From: Brevundimonas sp. PAMC22021
GTDB lineage: Bacteria > Pseudomonadota > Alphaproteobacteria > Caulobacterales > Caulobacteraceae
DNA length: 64,000 bases
Direction: 5' to 3'
NCBI RefSeq assembly: GCF_019443405.1
Contig: NZ_CP080376.1
Location: 2,604,001-2,668,000, forward strand
Part shown: positions 18,161-27,353 of the stretch, piece by piece
Layout: each line of letters starts with the position of its first letter
Position numbering within the stretch: the first letter of the stretch is position 1
The notes under the pieces: generated by a model
The model's input: only the letters and a program-made list of their open reading frames with translations
What the model was told of the DNA's origin: nothing
Database searches by the model: none
Translations under genes and position numbers: made by a program

Positions 18161-19754
18161 GGCGGTGCAGGCCAAGGTGAGGGCTTGGCCCGAGGCGCGA
18201 CGCAAGCCGTTCCTGCGCTGGGTCCGGATCGCGCTGGCGCTGCTGGCCGGCGCGGGCGCGGCGCTGGCGCATCCGCCGTTCGGCGTGCTGCCGGGCCTGC
18301 TCGGCTATCCGCTGCTGATGATCCTGAGCGAGCGGTCGGATCGGCCGCGCGGCGCCTTCTGGATGGGGTGGCTGGCGGGCTTCGCCTACTTCTTCATCGG
18401 CTGCTGGTGGGTGGCGGAGGCCTTTTTCGTCAATCCCGAACAGGCCTGGATGGCCCCGTTCGCGGCCAGCCTGCTTCCAGCCGGCCTGGGCCTGTTCTGG
18501 GGATGCGCCTGTGTGTTGTATCGCCGATTTGCGCCGCTCGACACGCGACGGGCGCTGCTGTTCGCCGCCCTGTTCTGTCTGTTCGAATGGCTGCGCGGCA
18601 ACATCCTCACCGGTTTTCCCTGGAACCCGGCGGGGGCCAGTTGGCGCGCAGGCGGCGCGGTGTCGCAGTTCGCCTCGGTCGCCGGGGTCTATGGGTTGAG
18701 CCTGCTGACGGTCCTGGCCGTTTGCGCCTTTGCGCCCCTGATCGGGCCGGGCGGCCGGCGCGACCGATGGATCGCGGCGGGCGCGGGCGTGGCGGTGCTG
18801 ATGGCCCTGTTCGCCGGGGGCTCCGCGCGGCTGGCGCAGTCGAACCTGAGGCTGACCGACACGACCGTCCGCATCGTCCAGGCCGACGTGGAGCAGGAAT
18901 CCAAATGGTCGCCGGAAAGCTATCGCTCCATTGTCGATCGTTATCTGGCCCTGACATCCCAGCCCGGATCACGCCTGCCCGATGTGGTGGTGTGGCCCGA
19001 AGGCGCGCTGCCGGCCACGGCCAACGACGTCTTCGCATCCACCGACGGACAGGCGCTGGCAGAGGCGCTAAGGCCCGGCCAGACCCTGCTGATGGGCCTG
19101 TCGCGCGGCGAAGCGGCGGCCGATGCGGCGGACGGCGCACGTTACTACAACAGCCTGTTCGCCTTGCATGACGAAGGCGCGGGGCTGCGGATCGCGTCCG
19201 TCTACGACAAGCACCGGCTGGTGCCGTTCGGCGAGTATCTGCCGCTGGGCGGGCTGATGAGCACGCTGGGCGTGCGCAGCCTGGTGCACGTGCCGTCGGA
19301 CTTCAGCGCCGGGCCAGTCCCTGCGCCCATCGACCTGCCGAACGCCCCGCGCGTGCAGCCGCTGATCTGTTACGAGAGCCTGTATCCGGGCTTTACGCCG
19401 GGCGCGGCGGATCGTCCGCAGTGGATCGTCAACGCCTCCAACGACGCCTGGTTCGGCAAGACGTCGGGTCCGCGCCAGCATCTGAATCTCGCCAGCTACC
19501 GCGCGATCGAGACGGGCCTGCCCATCGTGCGGGCGACGCCCACGGGCGTCTCCGCCATGATCGATTCGTGGGGCCGGATCGTCGATGGCCAAAGGCTGGA
19601 GCCCGGCGTCATGGGCGTGATCGACGCCGCGCTGCCGGCGCCGACCGGCGTCACCCCGTTCGGCCGCTGGGGCGATGGTCTGTTCTGGCTGATGCTGATC
19701 GCCGCCGGGGTCGCCGGCGGCCGGCCGGCGCGACGCGGGAGGCTGCGCTGGTAG
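18150..19754 (+). CDS. lnt: Apolipoprotein N-acyltransferase
   Basis: 534-residue inner-membrane enzyme that adds the third acyl chain to lipoproteins. Six or so N-terminal transmembrane segments are followed by a periplasmic nitrilase-like domain with the Glu in VVWPEGALP, the Lys in YDKHRLVPFGEYLP and the nucleophile Cys in LICYESLYPGF. The ATG at 18150 overlaps ybeY by 11 bases. It would finish maturation of lipoproteins such as LptE and MltA in this window, and its product is the preferred substrate of the LolA route. A CorC-like gene that often lies between ybeY and lnt is absent. Confidence 0.95.
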   Translation: MPFEAVQAKVRAWPEARRKPFLRWVRIALALLAGAGAALAHPPFGVLPGLLGYPLLMILSERSDRPRGAFWMGWLAGFAYFFIGCWWVAEAFFVNPEQAWMAPFAASLLPAGLGLFWGCACVLYRRFAPLDTRRALLFAALFCLFEWLRGNILTGFPWNPAGASWRAGGAVSQFASVAGVYGLSLLTVLAVCAFAPLIGPGGRRDRWIAAGAGVAVLMALFAGGSARLAQSNLRLTDTTVRIVQADVEQESKWSPESYRSIVDRYLALTSQPGSRLPDVVVWPEGALPATANDVFASTDGQALAEALRPGQTLLMGLSRGEAAADAADGARYYNSLFALHDEGAGLRIASVYDKHRLVPFGEYLPLGGLMSTLGVRSLVHVPSDFSAGPVPAPIDLPNAPRVQPLICYESLYPGFTPGAADRPQWIVNASNDAWFGKTSGPRQHLNLASYRAIETGLPIVRATPTGVSAMIDSWGRIVDGQRLEPGVMGVIDAALPAPTGVTPFGRWGDGLFWLMLIAAGVAGGRPARRGRLRW

Positions 19755-19825
19755 GCGGCGAGGCAAATGCGCGCGGGGGCGAGAGGGAAAAGGACGAAGG
19801 CGCCACTCGCCACATCGACCTGGCG

Positions 19826-20209
19826 ATGGGAGCGCGCCTGCGTGAGCTGCGCGAGGCCATGGGCCTGTCGCGCCAAGCGGTGGCCGAGGCGCTGCAGGTC
19901 TCCGAAAGCCGCATCCAGCACCACGAAGGCGGCGAGCGCGTCCCGGCCGCACGGCTCTGGCAGTTCTGCAACATCTATGGCGTGGATGTGCACGAGGTGT
20001 TCGGCGGCCTGCCGTCCTCGGTCGGCCCCCAGGCCGCCCTGGCTGAACCCGGCGTGAGGGAGGCCGGCGCCCGCTTCGAGACCGAGACCGCCGCCACCCC
20101 CGAACTGTGCGCCATTATGGAGGCCGCCGCCCAGCTGTCGCCGTTCGAGCAGAGGTTGGCGCTCGCGGCGATTCGCGGCATGGGCACGCGAAAGTTGAAA
20201 CGGCCATGA
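19826..20209 (+). CDS. XRE-family helix-turn-helix regulator (1)
   Basis: About 127 residues. N-terminal HTH (MGARLRELREAMGLSRQAVA, then ALQVSESRIQHHEGGERVP) followed by a short alpha-helical tail (MEAAAQLSPFEQRLALAAIR). The HTH reading QHHEGGERVPAARLWQFCNIY is a variant of the common alphaproteobacterial QKYEKG form. The ATG at 19826 has no clear ribosome site. It follows lnt by 71 bases on the same strand; an XRE gene after lnt is common in this class. Confidence 0.85.
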   Translation: MGARLRELREAMGLSRQAVAEALQVSESRIQHHEGGERVPAARLWQFCNIYGVDVHEVFGGLPSSVGPQAALAEPGVREAGARFETETAATPELCAIMEAAAQLSPFEQRLALAAIRGMGTRKLKRP

Positions 20210-20268
20210 AACCGCCAGACAAGCGTGACCGTATAAAGCAAAGCTGATAAGGCGCGCCAACGCGCGAG

Positions 20269-20709
20269 ATGAACGAGGCGAGAATGGCCAGAGGCACAGG
20301 CGAAGATGGTCCCCACCCGGTAGACCGCCATGTGGGCCGCAGGGTGTGCGAAAAGCGGATCAGCCTGGGCTACAACCAGAGCGACCTGGGTCGCGCCCTG
20401 GGCCTGACCTTTCAGCAGGTGCAGAAATACGAAAAGGGCACGAACCGGATTTCGGCGTCCAAGCTGTGGGACATCGCGCGCTTCTTCGGCGTTCAGCCCG
20501 GCTATTTCTACGAGGGCCTGAATCCCGGCATGGCCGAGGATGAGGGCGAGGGTCGGGCCGCCGGCTTCGACCACGACTTCCCCGCCACCCGCCACACCAT
20601 CGAGATCGCGCGCCTGACCCCGCAATTGCCGGTGCGCAAGCAGAAGCTGGTTCTGGAGATGATCCGCGAAATGGCGGGCGTCGCTTCGGCCGAAGCCGAT
20701 CAGGACTGA
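20269..20709 (+). CDS. XRE-family helix-turn-helix regulator (2)
   Basis: 146 residues. HTH at about residues 20-75 with VGRRVCEKRISLGYNQSDLG and the recognition part TFQQVQKYEKGTNRISASKL, a class very widespread in alphaproteobacteria. The C-terminal tail is acidic and helical. It looks like a diverged paralogue of the preceding regulator. A second ATG at 20284, preceded by GAGGCGAG, may be the real start. The stop codon lies inside a perfect hairpin shared with the convergent Gre gene. Target genes are not known. Confidence 0.87.
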   Translation: MNEARMARGTGEDGPHPVDRHVGRRVCEKRISLGYNQSDLGRALGLTFQQVQKYEKGTNRISASKLWDIARFFGVQPGYFYEGLNPGMAEDEGEGRAAGFDHDFPATRHTIEIARLTPQLPVRKQKLVLEMIREMAGVASAEADQD

Positions 20710-20717
20710 TCGGCTTC
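20692..20717. terminator. Hairpin across two convergent stop codons
   Basis: GAAGCCGATCA, loop GGAC, TGATCGGCTTC: an 11-base perfect stem that covers the end of the XRE gene and reaches the last codon of the Gre gene. It can fold in transcripts from both strands. No U-tract follows on either side, so termination may be partial or Rho-assisted, or the hairpin may protect the 3' ends. Confidence 0.55.
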
Positions 20718-21195
20718 AGTTGACGGCGGTGATCTCCACCGCCTGGCCCGCAACAACGGCTTCATCCCCGACCCGCTTGCCCAGCAGCGCGCGCGCCAAA
20801 GGCGACACGTGGCTGACGGTGCCGTGTTCTGGATCGGCCTCGTCCTCGCCGACGATGCGCCAGGCCTGGGCGCGACCGTCCTCGCGCAGGATCGACACGC
20901 GCGAGCCGAAGCGGGCGGCGCCTCCGCTGTTCCCGGTCTCCACCAACTGCGCCGTGCCGCGCCGCGCCGACCAGTAGCGCAGGTCGCGCGTCGCCCGCGC
21001 CATGGCGGTGCGGTCGGTCTCGATGGACCCTTTGGCGTGAGCTGCGGCATAGGCGGCGCGCGCCTCGGACAAGGCCGCTTCGATCTGCTGCAGGCCCTCG
21101 GGCGTGACGAGGTTCGGATGCGGCGAGATCGGCCGGTCCGGCAGGTCGGCGGCGGTGGCTTCCAGATCTTCTTCGCGAGTAAAGGCGACGCTCAT
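20716..21195 (-). CDS. GreA/GreB-family transcription factor
   Basis: 159 residues. The C-terminal part (ARFGSRVSILREDGRAQAWR, later VSPLARALLGKRVGDEAV) is the FKBP-like domain of Gre factors, which binds RNA polymerase. The N-terminal coiled coil (residues about 25-85) lacks the usual D-x2-E-N-A-E-Y tip motif of GreA. It belongs to a proteobacterial subgroup that begins with AFTREEDLEATAADLPDRP. Classic Gre factors rescue backtracked polymerase; with an altered tip, this one may block or modulate the secondary channel instead (inference). Confidence 0.85.
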   Translation of the reverse strand: MSVAFTREEDLEATAADLPDRPISPHPNLVTPEGLQQIEAALSEARAAYAAAHAKGSIETDRTAMARATRDLRYWSARRGTAQLVETGNSGGAARFGSRVSILREDGRAQAWRIVGEDEADPEHGTVSHVSPLARALLGKRVGDEAVVAGQAVEITAVN

Positions 21196-21261
21196 TCACG
21201 TCATATGGCGAGAGACACCGCCTATGGCCAGCGCGGGCGCAGCAGGGCAAAGGCTGGGCGA

Positions 21262-22506
21262 ATGACCGATGCGCCTTTTCCTGTCCGCCACGTCGCCGTG
21301 ATCGGCGCCGGCCCCGCCGGGCTGATGGCGGCCGAGCGTCTGGCGGGCGCCGGCGTGCGGGTGACGGTGCACGAGCGGATGCCGTCCGTGGCGCGCAGAT
21401 TCCTGATGGCCGGACGCGGCGGGCTGAACCTGACGCATTCGGAGCCGCTGGACGCGTTCCTCCCGCGCTATGGCGGCGAGCGGGCGAGCGTCGGCAGATG
21501 GATCGAGGCTTTCTCGCCGGAGGACCTGATCGGCTGGGCCGAAGGGCTGGGCCAGCCGACGTTCGTGGGCTCCAGCGGGCGGGTGTTTCCCCGCGCCATG
21601 AAGGCCTCGCCCCTGCTGCGAGCCTGGCTGGAACGGTTGGAGGCGCTGGGGGTCGAGGTGCGCACGCGCTCGCGCTGGGTCGGGTGGCGCGACGGGGCGC
21701 TGGTGCTGGAGACGCCGGACGGAGAGCGGTTGGAGCGGCCCGACGCCGTGGTGCTGGCCTTGGGCGGCGCCAGCTGGCCGCGCCTGGGCTCGGACGGGGC
21801 CTGGCGGCCGTGGCTGGAAGGCGCGGGCGTGGCTGTCGCGCCGTTCCGGTCCGCCAACGCCGGCTTCAACATCGCTTGGTCCGAGGCGTTCAGGACGCGC
21901 TTCGCCGGCCAGCCGCTGAAGGCCGCCTTTTCTTTCGGCGGGCGCACCATCCGAGGCGAGGCGATGATCTCCGCCTATGGCGTAGAGGGCGGAGCGGTCT
22001 ATGCGCTGTCTGCAGTCTTGCGTGAGGCGATCGATGCGGACGGGCAGGCGGTGCTGAGCATTGATCTGAAGCCTGATCTCAGTCTTGAACGGCTGATCGA
22101 TCGGCTGGAGCGGCCACGCGGCAAGGCCAGCCTGTCGAACCATCTGCGCAAGGCCGCGGGGCTGGAGCCGCTGGCCGTCGGCCTGATGCGCGAGGCCGGC
22201 GAGCTGCCGGTGCAAGGTCCGACGTTGGCCGAACGGATCAAGGCGACGCCGCTGCGGCTCATCGCCATGCAGGGACTGGACCGCGCCATCTCCTCGGCCG
22301 GCGGCGTGCGTATGGACCAGACGAACGCCGGCCTGATGCTGAAGGCGCGGCCCGGCGTGTTCGTCGCCGGCGAGATGCTGGATTGGGAGGCGCCGACCGG
22401 CGGCTATCTGCTTCAGGCCAGTTTCGCCTCGGGCGCTGCGGCGGCGGCGGGCGTGCTGTCGTGGCTGGGCTTGTCGGCGGATGATCGGGCGGGAGGAACC
22501 GCCTGA
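21262..22506 (+). CDS. TIGR03862-type FAD-dependent flavoprotein (BaiN-like)
   Basis: 414 residues. Begins with the FAD Rossmann motif VAVIGAGPAGLMAAERLAGA, then the family block MAGRGGLNLTHSE and SSGRVFPRAMKASPLL. The C-terminal part PGVFVAGEMLDWEAPTGGY contacts FAD again. The family (HI0933/BaiN-like, TIGR03862) is common but its substrate is not established. The ATG at 21262 begins the conserved N terminus. Its 3' end is followed by the TMEM175-like gene on the same strand. Confidence 0.88.
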   Translation: MTDAPFPVRHVAVIGAGPAGLMAAERLAGAGVRVTVHERMPSVARRFLMAGRGGLNLTHSEPLDAFLPRYGGERASVGRWIEAFSPEDLIGWAEGLGQPTFVGSSGRVFPRAMKASPLLRAWLERLEALGVEVRTRSRWVGWRDGALVLETPDGERLERPDAVVLALGGASWPRLGSDGAWRPWLEGAGVAVAPFRSANAGFNIAWSEAFRTRFAGQPLKAAFSFGGRTIRGEAMISAYGVEGGAVYALSAVLREAIDADGQAVLSIDLKPDLSLERLIDRLERPRGKASLSNHLRKAAGLEPLAVGLMREAGELPVQGPTLAERIKATPLRLIAMQGLDRAISSAGGVRMDQTNAGLMLKARPGVFVAGEMLDWEAPTGGYLLQASFASGAAAAAGVLSWLGLSADDRAGGTA

Positions 22507-22543
22507 TCTTTCGACGCTTCCCCTTGCGAAGGTCGGAAACCCC

Positions 22544-23233
22544 ATGCCCCAAACCGCCCCGCAGGTCGCCGAAGAGTCGACCACCGACCGCAAGACCTTT
22601 CGGCTGGAGGCGTTCAGCGACGCGGTGCTGGCGATCGCCATGACCCTGCCGCTGACCGAGCTGCTGCTCGACCCGATCCCCGACGGGGGACCGCTGACCG
22701 AAGCCTATCGGGAAACGATCCCGATCTACTTTTCCTATGTTTCAAGCTTCGTGGTGATCGGCGTCTACTGGGCGCATTCGCACTTCAGCGGCAAGATCTA
22801 CCGAAAGACCGACCACGGCTTCAACCTGCTGACCCTGGTGTTCCTGGTCTCGGTCAGCGTGACGGCGGTGCCGAACACGCCGTTCTTTCTGCACATCGAC
22901 GATCCGGACAATGTGCAGCTGGCGTCATCGGTCTACAGCTGGACACTGGCTGGCCCATCGATCGCCTGGCTGGTGCGGTGGTTGTACGGCGTCCGCGCCG
23001 GCCTGCTCGATCCGACTCTGACGTCCGCCTATGTGCGGCGCGCCACGCTGAAACACGCCGCCGCCGCCGTGGCCTTTGTGGCGGCCGCGCTGATCACCCA
23101 GGCCGGCTTCTGGCGCGTCGGCATGGGGCTCGACGCCTTGCTGATCGCCAGCTATCTGCTGCCGCCGATGAAGCCGCTGTACCAGCCGGGTCAGGCGCCG
23201 GAGGACGACATCCAGGAAGCGGACGAGCGCTGA
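22544..23233 (+). CDS. TMEM175-family ion channel-like protein (DUF1211)
   Basis: 229 residues with about six transmembrane helices. The first helix carries FRLEAFSDAVLAIAMTLPL, containing the F-S-D motif that defines TMEM175/DUF1211 proteins. Bacterial members form tetrameric potassium-selective channels, although function is unproven for most. The ATG at 22544 is chosen because an earlier in-frame ATG (22481) overlaps the flavoprotein and adds an unrelated stretch. The stop codon directly abuts that of the convergent divL gene. Confidence 0.88.
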   Translation: MPQTAPQVAEESTTDRKTFRLEAFSDAVLAIAMTLPLTELLLDPIPDGGPLTEAYRETIPIYFSYVSSFVVIGVYWAHSHFSGKIYRKTDHGFNLLTLVFLVSVSVTAVPNTPFFLHIDDPDNVQLASSVYSWTLAGPSIAWLVRWLYGVRAGLLDPTLTSAYVRRATLKHAAAAVAFVAAALITQAGFWRVGMGLDALLIASYLLPPMKPLYQPGQAPEDDIQEADER

Positions 23234-25579
23234 TCAGACCGCGCCGTCCTCCTCCAGCACCAGCTCCGGCGGAGCGTTCACCGGATCGGCGCGCAGGGGC
23301 AGGTGCAGAATAAAAGTCGCGCCCTTGCCCGGCTCGCTTTCGACCTCGGCCCAGCCGCCGTGCAGCTCGACCAGCGCCTTGACCAGGGCCAGGCCGACGC
23401 CCGGCCCGCCGCGCTCGCGTCGCACGAAGCGATCAAAGACGTGGGCCTGCATGTGATAGGGGATGCCGCGCCCGGTGTCGGCGATGCGGATGCGCACCTC
23501 CGACGGACCGCGCTCGGCGCTGAGCGACACCGCCCCGCCTTCTCCAACCGCGCGCGCGGCGTTGTCCAGCAGATGATCCAGCGCCTGTCCGATGCGCCCC
23601 GCATCGGCGCGGATCGGGCCCAGCCCGTCGGGGCACGAGACGGTCAGGATCGCGCCACGCCCCTTCACCCGAGCGCGCACCTTGTCGGCCGCTTCATCCA
23701 GCAGGTCGCAGACGCGCAGGTCGCCCAAGGACAGCTCCATCTCGCCGGCGTCGATCTGGGCCATGTCCAGCACGTCGTCGATGGAACGGGCCAGGTGGCT
23801 GGCCGCGACGCGGATGGCGCCGGCGTGCTGACGGCTGCGCTCGGGCAGATCGCCCAGCGTCTCCAGCAGCTCGGAATAGCCGACAATGGTAGTCAGCGGC
23901 GTGCGCAGTTCATAGGAGACGCTGCCCACGAACTCGCGCTTCAGCGCCTGGCTTTCGGCCAAGGCGGCCTCGCGTTCGGCGAGCGCCTTTTCGAGCTTGC
24001 GGCGCGCGGTGACGTCCGAGAAGGCCACCAGGGTGGCGCCGTCCGGCAGCGGCCGGGTCTGCCATGCGGCCATGCGGCCGTCGGCGGTGCGGCTCTCGCC
24101 CGAGATGGCGACGCGGCTTTCGGGATCGGGATCGGCCACGCGCGCCTTCAGCCCCAGCCACAGGGCGGGATCAGGCAGCACCGCCTTGCACAACTCGGCG
24201 ATGGCGTCGAAGTCGCGCGCCTGCGCCAGCCGCTCGCCCGACAGGCTCCAGAAGCTCTCGAACGCCTCGTTGTGCAGGCGCAATCGTCCATCCGAGCCGA
24301 ACACGGCCACCGCGTCGTTCAGCTTGTCCAGCGTGGCGGTCTGGACCTGCAGCTGAGCGTTGAAGCGGCTGCGCAGCTTCAGCTCGTCGGTGATGTCCGA
24401 GAACAGCAGCAGGACGCCCCCCAGCGGGTGCGGCTGGCGCACCACGCGCAGGGTGCGGCCGTCGGGTAGGGACCAGCTGTCGTCCGGCGCGGCCTCCGAC
24501 GCTTCGTAGAACTCGAGCTCGCGCGCCTTCCAGCCGGCGTAATCGACGACTTCGGGCAGCTGACGACGCTGGCGTAGGCGGTCGAGCAGTTCGGCATGGG
24601 TCGGCCGCTCGTCCAGCCAGGCGGGATCGATGTCGAACAGGGTCTGGAAGGCGGTGTTGTGAAAGGCCAGGCGGCGCTGCGGGCCGAAGATGGCCACGGC
24701 GTCGGCCAGATGGTTCAGCGTCTCGTCGTGGGCCTCGACGTGGCGGCGCAGGGTGTCGCGGGTCTCCTCCGCCTCGGTCATGTCCAGGGCAAAGGCCAGC
24801 ACCGCGCCCGTGCCGCCCGCCGCCGGCTCGGCCAGGATGCGCCAGGCGCGGCGGCGACCGCCCCCGGTGGTCCAGCGAAAGCCCTCCTGCCGCACGCCCA
24901 GCCGCATGGCCTCCGCCACCAAGGCGTCGGCGCCGCGATCGAATGTCAGGCCCTTTTCCTGCGCCTCGGCGAGATCGGCGGCGCGCACCTCGCTCAGCCA
25001 GGCGCGGTTGGCCCAGGCCAGGCGTCCGGCGGCGTCCACCACCCAGGTCGGGACGGGCGAGGCGTCGGCCAGAACGCCCAGGCCGCTCTCGGCCGCATCG
25101 CCGCCGCCCATGCCGGGCAAGGCGTTTTCCAGCGGCGACAGGCGCAGCCAGGCGGCGCCGCCGGCGACCCGCCCCGCCACGCGCCAGGGTCGGGCGTCGC
25201 CAGGCGCCTCGATCAGGGCGTCGAACGGCTCGCCCGCTTCGACCAGGGCGCGGATGCGCTCGTCCTGGGTCGGCGCCAGCAGCGCCAGCACGGCCCCCGG
25301 CGAGGCCCAGGCGTCGCCGGTCAGGGCGGCGGTCGCGTCGGGCGGGCCGGCCAGGGCGTCGGCGGCCCCGTCAGGCGTCAGCGACAGGCTGATTTCGTCC
25401 ATCGCCGCCAGGGCGCCGTTGCGGCGCGCCAGGTCCGCCTGCAGGGCCTCCAGCCTCTGGGCGTCCGACGCGGCCTGAGCCTGCAGACGCGCGCGCAGGC
25501 GCACGGCCCAGGCGCTGACCGCAAGGGCCAGGCCGGCCGCGCCCGCGGTTGCGACATAGGCGATGTCGGCCTCGGCCAT
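23234..25579 (-). CDS. divL: Atypical tyrosine kinase-like sensor DivL
   Basis: 781 residues. One N-terminal membrane anchor (residues about 8-27), several PAS-like domains, then a dimerisation/phospho-acceptor helix and an HATPase domain (LDHLLDNAARAV; ADTGRGIPYHM; GVGLALVKALVELHGG). The acceptor position in SVSYELRTPLTTIVGYSELL is Tyr556 instead of His; the codon TAT lies at 23912-23914. This is the hallmark of Caulobacter DivL, which binds CckA and DivK and so controls CtrA activity at the new pole. The start at 25579 follows GGAGAC. It fits with the CtrA box at the origin about 7 kb away. Confidence 0.93.
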   Translation of the reverse strand: MAEADIAYVATAGAAGLALAVSAWAVRLRARLQAQAASDAQRLEALQADLARRNGALAAMDEISLSLTPDGAADALAGPPDATAALTGDAWASPGAVLALLAPTQDERIRALVEAGEPFDALIEAPGDARPWRVAGRVAGGAAWLRLSPLENALPGMGGGDAAESGLGVLADASPVPTWVVDAAGRLAWANRAWLSEVRAADLAEAQEKGLTFDRGADALVAEAMRLGVRQEGFRWTTGGGRRRAWRILAEPAAGGTGAVLAFALDMTEAEETRDTLRRHVEAHDETLNHLADAVAIFGPQRRLAFHNTAFQTLFDIDPAWLDERPTHAELLDRLRQRRQLPEVVDYAGWKARELEFYEASEAAPDDSWSLPDGRTLRVVRQPHPLGGVLLLFSDITDELKLRSRFNAQLQVQTATLDKLNDAVAVFGSDGRLRLHNEAFESFWSLSGERLAQARDFDAIAELCKAVLPDPALWLGLKARVADPDPESRVAISGESRTADGRMAAWQTRPLPDGATLVAFSDVTARRKLEKALAEREAALAESQALKREFVGSVSYELRTPLTTIVGYSELLETLGDLPERSRQHAGAIRVAASHLARSIDDVLDMAQIDAGEMELSLGDLRVCDLLDEAADKVRARVKGRGAILTVSCPDGLGPIRADAGRIGQALDHLLDNAARAVGEGGAVSLSAERGPSEVRIRIADTGRGIPYHMQAHVFDRFVRRERGGPGVGLALVKALVELHGGWAEVESEPGKGATFILHLPLRADPVNAPPELVLEEDGAV

Positions 25580-25727
25580 GGACGTATGATGTCTCCGTGG
25601 GCGACGTCCGCCCGATTCGGCGTTTACCATACCCCGGACCGGTGAAAAGCGATGCGTCCGCAGACGGATCAGCGGCGGCGTTCGGCCGTCTTGTGACGAG
25701 GCGCGCAATGGTCATACATCCCGAGAC

Positions 25728-26141
25728 ATGAACGCCCATGCCCCGCTCGATCAGGTCGCCCCGTCGCTCGACGACTTCGCCCGCCTCGCGCGAGAGGCTT
25801 TTGACGCCCTGCCCGAGCCGTTCCGCAGGGCGGCGGGCGAGGTGGTGTTCCGCATCGACGACTTCGCCGACGAGACGACGCTGAGCGACCTGGGCATCGA
25901 AGACGCGTTCGAGCTGACCGGCCTTTACCACGGGGTGGACATCGGCCAGCGAGACGGGCTGGGTCCCGCCGCCGAGCCGTCGCGCGTGTTTCTGTATCGC
26001 CGACCGATCCTGGACGAATGGTGCGAACGGGGCGACGTGACCCTGTCCGACCTGATCGCGCATGTGCTGATCCATGAGATCGGCCACCACTTCGGCCTGT
26101 CGGACGACGACATCGACGCGATCGAGGCGAACGCTGACTGA
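25728..26141 (+). CDS. Metallopeptidase family protein (zincin-like, PF06262 type)
   Basis: 137 residues, cytoplasmic, minimal zincin. The zinc motif H-E-x2-H appears in HVLIHEIGHHFGLSDDDIDAIE near the C terminus, which is the pattern of the PF06262 family. The N-terminal part (LDDFARLAREAFDALPEPFR) is the other family block. The peptide substrate is not known. Divergent from divL with 148 bases between starts. Confidence 0.9.
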   Translation: MNAHAPLDQVAPSLDDFARLAREAFDALPEPFRRAAGEVVFRIDDFADETTLSDLGIEDAFELTGLYHGVDIGQRDGLGPAAEPSRVFLYRRPILDEWCERGDVTLSDLIAHVLIHEIGHHFGLSDDDIDAIEANAD

Positions 26142-26207
26142 ACGGGCGCGAGGTCGATCGAGCCGCTTCACGCAATCAGCGCGACCGAACGCAGCGGCAG
26201 GCTATGA

Positions 26208-27353
26208 TCAAGGCGTCAAGCGCGGAACCAGCCGCCAGATGCGCAAGGGATGCCGCACCGAACCGGCCTCGGCGCCGGCGGCCTGGCCCCGACCCATGTA
26301 GAGGTCGGCGCGAACGGGGCCGCGAATGGCCGAGCCGGTGTCCAGCGCCATCACCAGCCCGCGATAGCTGGAGCGCGCGCCGCGAAGGTTTCCGCCGTCC
26401 GCCTCGACCCAGGCGAGATCGCCATAGCGCCAACTGGCCGGATCGATCGCGATGGCGCGCCGCGCCGGCAGCGGCACGCCGGCCGCGCCCGCCGGATCGC
26501 CGCCGTCGTCCGGATCGGTCCTGAAGAAGATGTAGCGCGGGTTCAGCGCCATGACCCTTTGCGCCTCTGTACCGCGATGGTCCGCCAGCCAACGGCTGAT
26601 GGCCTCTCCCGAGGTTCCGTTCGCCGGCAGCAGGCCTTGCTGCGCCATCGGCCGCGCGATGCCCACGAAAGGCTTGCCGTTGTCGGCCGCATAGGCGGCG
26701 CGCATTCGCCCGCCGTCCTCGAACGTCAGATAGCCCGAGCCCTGGATCTGCATGAAAAACAGGTCCTCGGCCCGCATCCAGGCCAGCGCCCGGTCCGCGC
26801 GCGCGCCGCCCTCGATCGCCGAACGATCACCGGCGCTCTTGGGACTGGCGGGGACGGGAAGGACGGGGGCCGAGAACTCCGGATCGGGTCGCCGGCGGGC
26901 CGGATACTCGGGCGCGAAATAGGCGGTCAGCAGGCTGGGACGGTCCGGCGACGGATCGGCCTCGATCGCCGTGAAGCTGGCTTCCAGAAACGCGCGCGCG
27001 TCGCTGGGCGTCACGCGGCTCGCGGCGAGCCCCTTGGCGCGTTCGCACAGTCGGCGCGCGGCCGTCTCGCGCGAGACGCCGCAGCCGCGAAGATAGGCGT
27101 TGAAGGCGCCTAGGTGATCCTCCTCCGCCCAGCCGGGCAGGGCGGCGGGGCTGACCCCCGGTCCCGGCTGGGGCGAAACCGGCAGAGGCGGCGTAGGCGT
27201 CGTGGGAGCGGGATAGGCCGGCCGCGTCGGCGCAGGCGGGGCGGCGGTCGAACAGGCGGCCAGCCACAAGCCGATCACGCCCATGGATGCGCCGATCAGG
27301 ACGCGGGAACTCACCCGCCCCTGGCGTCCCCGCGCCGCCACGACGTGGCTCAT
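26208..27353 (-). CDS. mltA: Membrane-bound lytic murein transglycosylase A
   Basis: 381 residues. Signal sequence with lipobox LAAC at about residue 34, a Pro-rich linker, the MltA domain ([20 protein letters not shown], later [12 protein letters not shown] and [14 protein letters not shown]) and the C-terminal 3D domain with its three Asp ([20 protein letters not shown]). It cleaves glycan strands of peptidoglycan, forming 1,6-anhydromuramic ends, from the inner face of the outer membrane. The ATG overlaps the stop codon of the upstream Tim44-like gene by one base. Confidence 0.95.
   Translation of the reverse strand: MSHVVAARGRQGRVSSRVLIGASMGVIGLWLAACSTAAPPAPTRPAYPAPTTPTPPLPVSPQPGPGVSPAALPGWAEEDHLGAFNAYLRGCGVSRETAARRLCERAKGLAASRVTPSDARAFLEASFTAIEADPSPDRPSLLTAYFAPEYPARRRPDPEFSAPVLPVPASPKSAGDRSAIEGGARADRALAWMRAEDLFFMQIQGSGYLTFEDGGRMRAAYAADNGKPFVGIARPMAQQGLLPANGTSGEAISRWLADHRGTEAQRVMALNPRYIFFRTDPDDGGDPAGAAGVPLPARRAIAIDPASWRYGDLAWVEADGGNLRGARSSYRGLVMALDTGSAIRGPVRADLYMGRGQAAGAEAGSVRHPLRIWRLVPRLTP

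Noticed and set aside
15222..18272. 1016-codon open frame on the minus strand across fur-miaB-phoH-ybeY
   Set aside because: Opposite strand of four clearly recognised genes; no family resemblance.
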